From: Robiginitomaculum sp.
Lineage (GTDB): Bacteria > Pseudomonadota > Alphaproteobacteria > Caulobacterales > Maricaulaceae
Reading direction: 5' to 3'
Assembly: GCA_002733735.2 (NCBI GenBank)
Contig: NVWT02000004.1
Coordinates: forward strand, 96,408-103,091
DNA: 6,684 nucleotides
Part shown: piece after piece, positions 1 through 5,709 of the stretch
Layout of the letters: the number at the start of each line of letters is the position of its first letter
Numbering within the stretch: position 1 is the stretch's first letter
Notes under the pieces: generated by a model
Told to the model about the DNA's origin: nothing
Seen by the model: the letters and a program-made list of their open reading frames with translations, nothing else
The model's database searches: none
Made by a program: the position numbers and the translations under genes

Positions 1-996
1 GCATTAGATGCGATCCCTAAACTGGCCAAACGCGGCGGGCGTATCAAGGCGCTTAGTATTCCAACCATTGAACAAGCCGAAGCCGAACTAGATGAGTTGC
101 ACAGCATTGGCGGGCAGATGCTGGCTTCATGTGATCCTGATTATCCAAAACTGCTAAACGCTATTGATCCGCCACCACCGATAATAAGCTTCTTGGGTCA
201 TATCTCTTACTTGAAACCCAACGCCTGCGCAATCGTTGGTTCACGTAACGCCTCTGCTATCGGTATGCGCTTTGCCAGACAATTAGCCGGCGAATTGGGT
301 AATGCGGGCATGATTGTGGTTTCGGGATTAGCCCGAGGCATTGATGGCGCGGCACATATTGGTGCAATGAATAGTGGCACAGTGGCAGTGGTCGCCGGTG
401 GAGTTGATCATATCTACCCAAGTGAACATGCAGATTTGAGACAAAAAATCATCGAAACTGGTGCAATAGTTTCTGAACGCAGGTTAGCTTATAATGCTAC
501 TGCCCGGGACTTTCCACGGCGCAACCGAATTATTTCCGGGTTATCGCTTGGCACAATAGTTATCGAGGCGGCTTTGCGTTCTGGCTCGTTAATTACCGCC
601 AGAACCGCATTAGAGCAAAACCGTGAAGTTTTTAGCTGTCCCGGATCGCCGCTCGATCCTAGATCTCGTGGCAGCAATGATTTAATTAAGCAAGGCGCGC
701 ACCTGATTGAAAGTGCCGACGATATTTTGCATGTATTACAATCACAATCGACAATCAGAGTTTCAGAAGCAGAGCCGGAATATGGCAAACGAGCTGTTTC
801 TGAGACCGATGAATCACAGATTGATCTCGCCAGAGAGCGAATACTAGAATTGCTTTCACCCAGCCCAGTTCACCGCGATGAAATTATTCGCGCCAGTCCG
901 CATTCTGTTGCTGCTTGTTCTGCGGCACTGATGGAGCTGGAACTAGCTGGTCTGGCGATATGTCTTCCCGGCGGTTTGGTTTGCAAAGCCAGTTAA
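1..996 (+). CDS. dprA: DNA-processing protein DprA (Smf), 5'-truncated by window edge
   Basis: DprA binds single-stranded DNA and loads RecA during natural transformation; it is also widespread in bacteria not known to be competent. The frame is open from base 1 with no stop, so 331 residues are visible and the true start lies upstream. Typical family length suggests that several dozen residues, mostly the N-terminal helix-hairpin-helix/SAM-like part, are missing. Visible Rossmann-fold signatures, in order, are the CDPDYPKLL entry segment, VGSRNAS, SGLARGIDGAAH, AGGVDHIYPSEHADL, DFPRRNRIISGLS, the RSGSLITA loop and CPGSPLDPRSRGSNDLI. A C-terminal winged-helix-like segment follows a variable linker, from about ILELLSPSPVHRDEI to LPGGLVCK. 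A TTG at 97 could be mistaken for a start, but homologous sequence (PKLAKRGGR...) continues upstream of it. The stop is TAA at 994-996, overlapping the stop of the opposing small gene. Family assignment is confident; a role in transformation here is inferred. Confidence 0.95.
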   Translation, partial: ALDAIPKLAKRGGRIKALSIPTIEQAEAELDELHSIGGQMLASCDPDYPKLLNAIDPPPPIISFLGHISYLKPNACAIVGSRNASAIGMRFARQLAGELGNAGMIVVSGLARGIDGAAHIGAMNSGTVAVVAGGVDHIYPSEHADLRQKIIETGAIVSERRLAYNATARDFPRRNRIISGLSLGTIVIEAALRSGSLITARTALEQNREVFSCPGSPLDPRSRGSNDLIKQGAHLIESADDILHVLQSQSTIRVSEAEPEYGKRAVSETDESQIDLARERILELLSPSPVHRDEIIRASPHSVAACSAALMELELAGLAICLPGGLVCKAS

Positions 997-1196
997 TGGG
1001 GATCTGTGTTTGATTTATGGGTTAGGTTTGCTGCCAATAAAATTAAATCCGCAACATCATTCATTTTAGATTTACGCGCAATATTTGCCATCTGTGGCAG
1101 CAGCTCTGACAAATAATTTGCGGCATCATTTGCGCTTAAAACCGGCATTGGTTCATCGTGTAGTTCAACACTTGGGTCTGATCTTGTGTTTTGCAT
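993..1196 (-). CDS. small conserved-looking hypothetical protein, 67 aa
   Basis: I do not recognise a named family. The start was set at the ATG at 1194-1196 because GGAAG lies on the minus strand at 1203-1207, six bases upstream; an in-frame ATG at 1200-1202 would directly abut that site. The frame stays open back to 1334, but those extra residues would cover the intergenic region and the topA ribosome binding site. The product has a polar N-terminus (about residues 1-20) followed by one or two amphipathic helices, SANDAANYLSELLPQMANIARKS and MNDVADLILLAANLTHKS in successive segments. There is no signal peptide, membrane segment or cysteine. The pattern resembles short helical proteins common in alphaproteobacteria with a YLxELxxELAxMARxxGLxxLxxLLxxA-like core, which is a recollection and not a search result. 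It is transcribed divergently from topA and convergently with dprA. Its reality is supported by the ribosome binding site and the regular helix pattern. Confidence 0.65.
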   Translation of the reverse strand: MQNTRSDPSVELHDEPMPVLSANDAANYLSELLPQMANIARKSKMNDVADLILLAANLTHKSNTDPH

Positions 1197-1202
1197 TACC
1201 AT

Positions 1203-1207
1203 CTTCC
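1203..1207 (-). promoter_or_regulatory. ribosome binding site of the 67-aa gene
   Basis: The minus strand reads GGAAG, six bases before the ATG at 1194-1196. This decides the start against both the ATG at 1200-1202, which is too close, and the much longer upstream frame. Confidence 0.5.
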
Positions 1208-1211
1208 ATAG

Positions 1212-1241
1212 TTGTGAAACATAAAGACTACAACCTATAAG
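1212..1241 (+). promoter_or_regulatory. candidate sigma70-type promoter for topA
   Basis: TTGTGA at 1212-1217 and TATAAG at 1236-1241 are separated by 18 bases. The -10 matches the consensus at five of six positions and the -35 at four of six. Transcription would start near 1248 and leave a leader of about 98 bases before the topA ATG. A perfect TTGACA at 1272-1277 lies downstream but has no acceptable -10 partner, so this upstream pair is preferred. Confidence 0.4.
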
Positions 1242-1334
1242 AGTTTTTACGGTAATGCAAGATAGTTTCGATTGACAAAGCACCCATTGCCCTTGCAGGT
1301 TCACGCGCAATAAGAATTGATGTTTTATCGGCAC

Positions 1335-1338
1335 AGGA
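1335..1338 (+). promoter_or_regulatory. ribosome binding site of topA
   Basis: AGGA, followed by an A-run, lies seven bases before the ATG at 1346. The spacing is good and supports that start, as does the fact that the family's conserved N-terminus begins exactly there (MKIVVVESPAKAKTI). Confidence 0.7.
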
Positions 1339-1345
1339 AAAATCC

Positions 1346-3934
1346 ATGAAAATTGTTGTTGTTGAATCCCCTGCTAAGGCGAAAACCATCAACAAGTATC
1401 TGGGCGAGGACTATTTTGTTCTAGCCAGTTTTGGTCATGTTCGCGATCTGCCGGCCAAAAACGGCTCGGTAAGGCCTGATGAAGATTTTGCCATGAGTTG
1501 GGAAGTTGGATCACGATCAGCCAAACACCTTAAAGCCATTGCCGATGCCACCAAAGGCGCAACAGAACTGATCCTCGCAACTGACCCGGATCGTGAGGGT
1601 GAAGCAATTTCATGGCACTTGATCGAAGCCTTAAAAAAACGCCGCGCTCTAAAAAAAGACGTGCCGGTTAGCCGGGTAGTATTTAACGCCATTACCAGAT
1701 CTGCGGTTACTACCGCCATGCAAAACCCACGGCAATTAGACATGGAACTGGTTGAAGCTTATCTGGCACGGCGAGCATTGGACTATCTGGTTGGTTTTAC
1801 CTTATCACCGATATTATGGCGCAAATTACCCGGATCACGTTCAGCAGGTAGAGTGCAGTCAGTAGCTTTACGGCTAATATGTAGCCGCGAGCTGGAAATA
1901 GAAAAATTCAAATCAGATGAATATTGGAGTGTCGCGGCCAAAGCAAAAGTCGGCTCACATCAATTATTCGACACTCGTTTGGTGGAACTTGGTGGTAAAA
2001 AGCTAACCAAACTGGCCTTGCCTGATGAAGCTTCGGCAAAAGCTGCCAGACAAGCAGTAGAATCCAGTGATTTTACAATTTCCAGCGTTGAAGCCAAACC
2101 GACAAAGCGCCATCCTTCACCACCGTTTATCACATCTACTTTGCAACAAGAGGCCTCTCGCAAATTGGGTTTTGCCGCTTCGCAAACCATGCGCGCAGCA
2201 CAACGCCTTTATGAAGGGATCAATATTGGCGGTGAGACCGTTGGCCTGATCACCTATATGCGGACAGACTCGGTGCAAATGGCACCAGAAGGGGTCAGTG
2301 AAGCACGAGACATCATCGCCAAACGCTTTGGTAGCGAATATGTCCCTGAGAAACCAAGATACTATAAATCAAAAGCCAAAAATGCCCAAGAAGCCCACGA
2401 AGCAATACGGCCAACATCATTCTTTCGCCACCCGGACAGTTTGCGATTAGATGGTGATGAAAAGAAACTGTATTGGCTAATATGGAACCGGGCAGTGTCC
2501 AGTCAAATGCAAAGCGCAAGACAAGAACGAACCACTATTGAGCTTCAAAATAAAGCATCGACTTTACGCGCAGTAGGAACGGTAACATTATTCGACGGGT
2601 TTTTGGTGTTGTACCAAGAAGGCAAAGATGATCGTGAAAATGAAACCGATAGCCAATTACCAAAGGTGAGCGTTGGTGAAGTCGCAGCAATTTCCAATAT
2701 CGAAACCGATCAGCATTTCACCCAGCCACCGCCTAGGTTTACCGAAGCCTCTTTGGTAAAAGAAATGGAAAACCTTGGCATTGGCCGTCCGTCTACCTAT
2801 GCCTCTATATTGCAGGTGTTGCAGGATCGCGACTATGTGACCCTCGACAAGAAACGCTTCATACCTGACGATAAGGGACGGGTTGTGGTGGCCTTTCTTG
2901 AGAACTTCTTTGCTAGATATGTTCAGTATGACTTTACCGCCGAACTAGAGCAGCAATTAGACGCGGTAGCCGAAGGTAAATTGAACTGGAAGAAACTGTT
3001 ATCTGATTTTTGGAAAGATTTTTCCGCAGCCATTGATGATATTGCTGACTTACGGGTTACTCATGTACTGGACGCGCTCGACGAAGCCTTAGAGCCACAT
3101 TTATTTCCTAGAGAGGAAGGCGCACCTGATCCGCGCAAATGTCCATCATGTGATGATGGCAGGCTTGGCTTAAAATTATCACGCTATGGAGCTTTTATTG
3201 GCTGTAGCAAATATCCTGAATGCAAATTCACCAAGCCGCTAACACCTAATGCTGATGGCGATGCGACAGCGGTTAAAGACGAAACTTTGGGTACTGATCC
3301 TAACAGCGGTCTCGAAGTCTATTTGAAAACCGGACGCTTTGGCCCTTATGTACAATTAGGTGATGAAGACAAACCAAAGCGCGGGAGCATTCCAAAATCA
3401 TGGTCACCAGATCAGGTCGATTTGGAGCAAGCATTAAAACTGCTTAGCCTGCCACGCGATGTTGGCGAGCACCCTGAAGACGGCAAAATGATAACTGCTG
3501 CGATTGGCAGGTACGGGCCGTATGTGCATCACGAAAAAACATACGCCAATTTGCCCGCGATTGAAGATGTGTTTGAAATCGGCCTGAACCGTGCGATTGA
3601 TATGATCGCCGACAAGCGCGCCAAAAAAGGCGGTCGAGCCGGTGCAAAAGTCCTAAAAGAACTGGGCGATCACCCGACAAGCGGCAAAACCATGCAAGTG
3701 CTGGACGGACGTTATGGCGCGTATATAAAACATGAAAAGACCAACGCCACACTACCGCGTGGAACTGACCCGCTAACTGTAACGGTAGAGCAAGCAGTAG
3801 AATGGGTTGATGCAAAAGCGGCCAAAGGCAAAACGAAAAAACCAGCAAAAAAGAAAGCCGCGCCCAAGAAAAAACCAGCTACAAAAAAGAAGCCGGCAGC
3901 TAAAAAGAAACCTGCGGCCAAGAAAAAAAGCTAG
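1346..3934 (+). CDS. topA: DNA topoisomerase I (type IA), 862 aa
   Basis: The enzyme relaxes negative supercoils in the cytoplasm by cutting one strand through a 5'-phosphotyrosine link, balancing gyrase. The N-terminal Toprim domain starts with the ESPAKA motif (Glu7) and carries the Mg2+-binding DPDREGE motif with Asp80, Asp82 and Glu84. SRSAGRVQSVALRLI (164-178) is the conserved core motif. The active site GLITYMRTDS places the catalytic tyrosine at residue 304 and the assisting arginine at 306. NLGIGRPSTYA (476-486) is another family signature. One four-cysteine zinc ribbon follows (Cys599, 602, 620, 626), then three topoisomerase C-terminal repeats, each with a GR[FY]G[PA]Y core at 663, 721 and 788. 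The protein ends in a low-complexity Lys/Ala/Pro tail from about 824, which probably binds DNA. Length and domain order fit alphaproteobacterial TopA, which has fewer zinc ribbons than the E. coli enzyme. A predicted divergent promoter and AGGA site precede it, and the next gene follows after six bases. Confidence 0.98.
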   Translation: MKIVVVESPAKAKTINKYLGEDYFVLASFGHVRDLPAKNGSVRPDEDFAMSWEVGSRSAKHLKAIADATKGATELILATDPDREGEAISWHLIEALKKRRALKKDVPVSRVVFNAITRSAVTTAMQNPRQLDMELVEAYLARRALDYLVGFTLSPILWRKLPGSRSAGRVQSVALRLICSRELEIEKFKSDEYWSVAAKAKVGSHQLFDTRLVELGGKKLTKLALPDEASAKAARQAVESSDFTISSVEAKPTKRHPSPPFITSTLQQEASRKLGFAASQTMRAAQRLYEGINIGGETVGLITYMRTDSVQMAPEGVSEARDIIAKRFGSEYVPEKPRYYKSKAKNAQEAHEAIRPTSFFRHPDSLRLDGDEKKLYWLIWNRAVSSQMQSARQERTTIELQNKASTLRAVGTVTLFDGFLVLYQEGKDDRENETDSQLPKVSVGEVAAISNIETDQHFTQPPPRFTEASLVKEMENLGIGRPSTYASILQVLQDRDYVTLDKKRFIPDDKGRVVVAFLENFFARYVQYDFTAELEQQLDAVAEGKLNWKKLLSDFWKDFSAAIDDIADLRVTHVLDALDEALEPHLFPREEGAPDPRKCPSCDDGRLGLKLSRYGAFIGCSKYPECKFTKPLTPNADGDATAVKDETLGTDPNSGLEVYLKTGRFGPYVQLGDEDKPKRGSIPKSWSPDQVDLEQALKLLSLPRDVGEHPEDGKMITAAIGRYGPYVHHEKTYANLPAIEDVFEIGLNRAIDMIADKRAKKGGRAGAKVLKELGDHPTSGKTMQVLDGRYGAYIKHEKTNATLPRGTDPLTVTVEQAVEWVDAKAAKGKTKKPAKKKAAPKKKPATKKKPAAKKKPAAKKKS
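3815..3931 (+). repeat. lysine-rich low-complexity tail of TopA
   Basis: Residues 824-862 are built from imperfect repeats of the type KKKPA(A/T), here KKKPATKKKPAAKKK, encoded by an A-rich stretch. Basic tails of this kind are known in actinobacterial and many alphaproteobacterial topoisomerase I proteins, where they contribute to DNA binding and processivity. The frame stays intact to the TAG at 3932-3934, so this is part of the protein and not a frameshift artefact. Repeat number may vary between strains. Confidence 0.8.
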
Positions 3935-3940
3935 AGCTTT

Positions 3941-4639
3941 ATGAAATACCTATCAGTCATTCAACATACCTCGGCAGACTATCTAGGGTTGATGGAAGAC
4001 CACCTTGAGGGACGTGGAATACGATTTAATTACTCCCGGCCATTTACCGAAGGTGCTAGCCCGCCAGATATTGCCACCATTGGCGATGGCTTGATCCTGC
4101 TAGGTGGCGGGCCATGGGGCAGCGCCGGAACACGCGATGTGCCGACACTTGATGTCGAGGTAAAGTTAGTGCGCGCATGTTTAATGATGGGTAAGCCCGT
4201 TTTGGCATTCGGGCTAGGAGCGCAAATCCTCTCACTGGCCGCAGATGGAGCCGTTGAAAGCTCGCCATTAGAGTTTCTAGCAGGTACCGCCACTAGAACT
4301 GACAACAACGCTCTAAACGGATTTTTACCACAGAAATTTGCCCACATAACCTATGGTCGAGATCGACCATTACCGCCGCCCTATGCCAAAGAATTGGCAA
4401 TAGATGCAGAAGGCCGAACTGCAATTTTCCAGATAGGCAAAAATGCAATAGGTTTTACCGGACACCCCGGGTTCAAATTGGCTATGGCCGAAGATCTGAT
4501 CATGGAATTCGATGAGCAACCAAGCAATGACACAGCTCAGGAATTTAGTAAATTACGAGAAATGAAAACAGCTATTGAAGATGATTTGGTGGCAATCATG
4601 ACCGGCTTAATCCAACTGACCGGCTGGATGAAGAACTAG
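3941..4639 (+). CDS. class I glutamine amidotransferase-like protein lacking the catalytic cysteine
   Basis: This 232-residue protein has the flavodoxin-like layout of a stand-alone GMP synthase-type glutamine amidotransferase domain. An N-terminal strand (MKYLSVIQH) is followed by the glycine-rich oxyanion strand LILLGGGPWG (51-60), the nucleophile-elbow segment PVLAFGLGAQIL (86-97) and a C-terminal segment GFTGHPGF (171-178). Active enzymes read G-[IV]-C-x-G-x-Q at the elbow; here the cysteine position is Gly91 (codon GGG at 4211-4213), while Gly93 and Gln95 are kept. The C-terminal histidine is present (His175), but the usual HPE glutamate is Gly177. Glutamine hydrolysis by the normal mechanism is therefore unlikely. 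The gene starts six bases after the topA stop with only a weak AGAG-like site, so it is probably co-transcribed and translationally coupled with topA. The frame is clean and full length, which argues against a decaying pseudogene. The actual function is unknown; fold assignment is fairly sure. Confidence 0.8.
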   Translation: MKYLSVIQHTSADYLGLMEDHLEGRGIRFNYSRPFTEGASPPDIATIGDGLILLGGGPWGSAGTRDVPTLDVEVKLVRACLMMGKPVLAFGLGAQILSLAADGAVESSPLEFLAGTATRTDNNALNGFLPQKFAHITYGRDRPLPPPYAKELAIDAEGRTAIFQIGKNAIGFTGHPGFKLAMAEDLIMEFDEQPSNDTAQEFSKLREMKTAIEDDLVAIMTGLIQLTGWMKN

Positions 4640-4655
4640 GGTCTATGACATAAAA

Positions 4656-4688
4656 TAATGCCCGAGGACTAACAATCCCCGGGCATTA
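4656..4688. terminator. bidirectional intrinsic terminator between convergent genes
   Basis: TAATGCCCG at 4656-4664 pairs with CGGGCATTA at 4680-4688. After one A/C mismatch the stem continues GGA/TCC, giving about 12 pairs around a 7-base loop (CTAACAA). The plus strand continues AATTTATTACTTTT and the minus strand continues TTTTATG, so the hairpin has a U-containing tail in both directions. It lies in the 78-base gap between the amidotransferase-like gene and the lipoprotein gene and can serve both. Confidence 0.8.
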
Positions 4689-4717
4689 AATTTATTACTT
4701 TTAATTAGGCTTAAGTT

Positions 4718-5521
4718 TTAATGCTCGTGAGCAGGTTCAGCAGCTTTTGCAGCTTTTTCTGCTTCATGCTTCTTTTTGTGCATTTTCTTTTTCATTTTAT
4801 GTTTAATGACTTTGTAGCACTGCTTTTGCTCATCAGTCATATCGTCCATTGATTTGGATTTCATTTTTGCTTTCAATGTCGCCATATCCAACTCACCGGA
4901 CTTCATTTTTGCTTTGATTTTAGTGATCTTGGCTTTGCACTCATCTGAAACAGCCATTTTCTTTTTGTGCATTTTCTTCTTCATTTTATATTTCATGACT
5001 TTGTGGCACTGCTTTTGCTCATCGGTCATATCGTCCATTGATTTGGACTTCATTTTTGCTTTCATTGCCGCCATGTCCATCTCACCGGACTTCATTTTTG
5101 CTTTCATTTTCTTCATTTTGGCTTTGCACTCGTCTGAAACTACCATTTTTTTGTGTTCACCAGAGTGTTTGTGCTTTTTCATTTCGCCCTGGCTCATAGC
5201 ACTATGATCCATCTTTTTCTTTTCTGCATGCATTTTTTTATGCTTTGCATGCATCATTTTATGGCATTGTTTTTGAGTGTCGGTCATTCCTTCACCGGCC
5301 ATCATTTTTTTCTTCATCGCCGCTTTGTCCATGCCATCGGACTTCATTTTTTCATGCATGCCCTTCATCATTGCTTTGCAGGTTTCATGAGTTACTTCAA
5401 TTGGCTTATCAGCCATTGGTGCGGCAGGTTCAGCATCTTTTTGGTAAATAGAAGCGCATGAACCAAGTGCTAGCCCGGAAGTTAATAAAACCGCCAACGC
5501 CCATTTCTTAGAAATTTTCAT
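4718..5521 (-). CDS. Met/Lys/His-rich lipoprotein with three paired-cysteine modules, 267 aa
   Basis: I do not recognise a named family. Residues 1-21 form a lipoprotein signal peptide: a KISKK basic start, the hydrophobic stretch WALAVLLTSGLAL, then lipobox LGSC with Cys22 as the lipidated residue. Ala23 and Ser24 follow, so there is no Asp+2 inner-membrane retention signal and outer-membrane sorting is expected. The mature part has about 37 Met and 17 His in 246 residues and many Lys. It consists of three modules, each with two cysteines: Cys48/Cys86, Cys132/Cys172 and Cys195/Cys235. Modules 2 and 3 (127-189 and 190-252) each contain SDECKAK, KSKSMDDMTDEQKQC and KMKKKMHKKK. The segments between cysteines look helical, so each module may be a disulfide-pinned helical hairpin. 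Metal binding, for example copper through Met and His, is possible but unproven. The start at 5521 is chosen because GGAG lies six bases upstream; the in-frame ATG at 5539 would place that site inside the gene. A promoter and leader hairpin lie upstream and a terminator downstream, making a single-gene unit. It resembles, but does not match, annotated MXKDX-repeat proteins. Confidence 0.85.
   Translation of the reverse strand: MKISKKWALAVLLTSGLALGSCASIYQKDAEPAAPMADKPIEVTHETCKAMMKGMHEKMKSDGMDKAAMKKKMMAGEGMTDTQKQCHKMMHAKHKKMHAEKKKMDHSAMSQGEMKKHKHSGEHKKMVVSDECKAKMKKMKAKMKSGEMDMAAMKAKMKSKSMDDMTDEQKQCHKVMKYKMKKKMHKKKMAVSDECKAKITKIKAKMKSGELDMATLKAKMKSKSMDDMTDEQKQCYKVIKHKMKKKMHKKKHEAEKAAKAAEPAHEH
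4766..5143 (-). repeat. 189-bp tandem duplication inside the lipoprotein gene
   Basis: The stretches 4955-5143 and 4766-4954 encode modules 2 and 3 and are adjacent copies with a period of exactly 189 bases (63 codons). My hand alignment gives about 18 mismatches, near 90 percent identity, and no gaps. At the protein level about 52 of 63 residues agree. The more diverged first module (roughly residues 43-104) does not keep this period. The high DNA identity points to a comparatively recent in-frame duplication. Confidence 0.9.
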
Positions 5522-5527
5522 TTTTGT

Positions 5528-5531
5528 CTCC
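5528..5531 (-). promoter_or_regulatory. ribosome binding site of the lipoprotein gene
   Basis: The minus strand reads GGAG followed by ACAAAA and then ATG at 5519-5521. The six-base spacing is ideal and sets the start at MKISKK, which also gives a normal-length lipoprotein signal peptide. Confidence 0.75.
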
Positions 5532-5547
5532 AATGACATTATTGCTC

Positions 5548-5566
5548 ACGGTTTTTACGCAACCGT
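5548..5566 (-). other. small hairpin or operator dyad in the lipoprotein mRNA leader
   Basis: ACGGTT at 5548-5553 and AACCGT at 5561-5566 are perfect reverse complements around a 7-base centre. Given the promoter at 5611-5639, this lies inside the roughly 80-base transcribed leader, about 17 bases upstream of the ribosome binding site. It could stabilise the mRNA, affect translation or be a protein-binding dyad. The six-base stem is short, so chance is possible. Confidence 0.4.
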
Positions 5567-5610
5567 TCTAAATGCCATCGAAACCACTTAAATTTCAACA
5601 GCCCCACAAA

Positions 5611-5639
5611 ATGATATTAGATAGGCAGTACAACGTCAA
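5611..5639 (-). promoter_or_regulatory. sigma70-type promoter for the lipoprotein gene
   Basis: On the minus strand TTGACG (5634-5639) and TATCAT (5611-5616) are separated by exactly 17 bases. Each hexamer matches consensus at five of six positions. The predicted start is near 5604, giving a leader of about 80 bases. This is the strongest promoter match in the window and suggests considerable basal expression. Confidence 0.65.
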
Positions 5640-5691
5640 TGCAAGGACAGTTAGATTATGATCAACTTTTAGTCATAATGGTTTGCGGTTT

Positions 5692-5703
5692 TATGATATA
5701 GAT
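5692..5703 (+). promoter_or_regulatory. candidate -10 region for glnE
   Basis: TATGAT at 5692-5697 matches the -10 consensus at five of six positions and overlaps a second option, TATAGAT at 5697-5703. No good -35 is visible at 16 to 18 bases upstream. If either is used, transcription would start within a few bases of the GTG at 5710, so the transcript would be leaderless or nearly so. This agrees with the absence of a visible Shine-Dalgarno sequence but remains a guess. Confidence 0.25.
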
Positions 5704-5709
5704 TACCAT

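Larger units (their letters stand above)
1191..1260. repeat. perfect 10-bp inverted repeat bracketing the topA promoter region
   Basis: TTGCATTACC at 1191-1200 is the exact reverse complement of GGTAATGCAA at 1251-1260, with 50 bases between. The left arm contains the start codon of the small minus-strand gene. Nested inside is a weaker dyad, GTTGT at 1211-1215 with ACAAC at 1230-1234, continued by TAT/ATA after a one-base bulge. The arms flank the best topA promoter candidate, so this could be an operator pair for a dimeric regulator or a supercoiling-sensitive cruciform. It could also be chance. Only the repeat itself is directly seen. Confidence 0.6.

Noticed and set aside
97..996. dprA starting at TTG 97
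   Set aside because: The frame continues upstream to base 1 with family-like sequence (PKLAKRGGR), so TTG 97 is internal and the real start is outside the window.
1254..1274. Possible leader peptide MQDSFD before topA
   Set aside because: Its ATG simply comes with the inverted-repeat arm; it has only a poor GAG-like site and no recognisable attenuator follows.
1272..1277. Perfect TTGACA upstream of topA
   Set aside because: No acceptable -10 hexamer lies 15-19 bases downstream, so it is not called as a promoter.
993..1334. 113-residue version of the small minus-strand gene
   Set aside because: The extra 46 residues begin with a GTG lying against the topA ribosome binding site, run through the intergenic region and look non-homologous; a good ribosome binding site precedes the shorter start.
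3444..3921. Minus-strand frames opposite the 3' end of topA
   Set aside because: They are antisense to a clear topoisomerase C-terminal domain and tail; the Phe/Ala repeat composition mirrors the Lys/Ala/Pro repeats.
4766..5143. CRISPR array or mobile repeat
   Set aside because: The repeats are 189-base in-frame coding units without spacers and there are no cas genes or transposase nearby.
4854..5207. Phe/Ile-rich membrane-like reading frame on the plus strand
   Set aside because: It is the antisense of Met/Lys codons (CAT, TTT) in the lipoprotein gene; the hydrophobic look is an artefact, and the lipoprotein has a signal peptide, promoter and ribosome binding site.
4718..5539. Lipoprotein start at the upstream ATG (MSLETK)
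   Set aside because: That ATG lies just upstream of the GGAG site, so the site would be inside the gene; the downstream ATG has ideal spacing and a cleaner signal peptide.
5683..5709. TTG 5683 as the glnE start
   Set aside because: It is possible but has no ribosome binding site, would overlap the -10-like sequences and uses a rarer start codon than GTG 5710.
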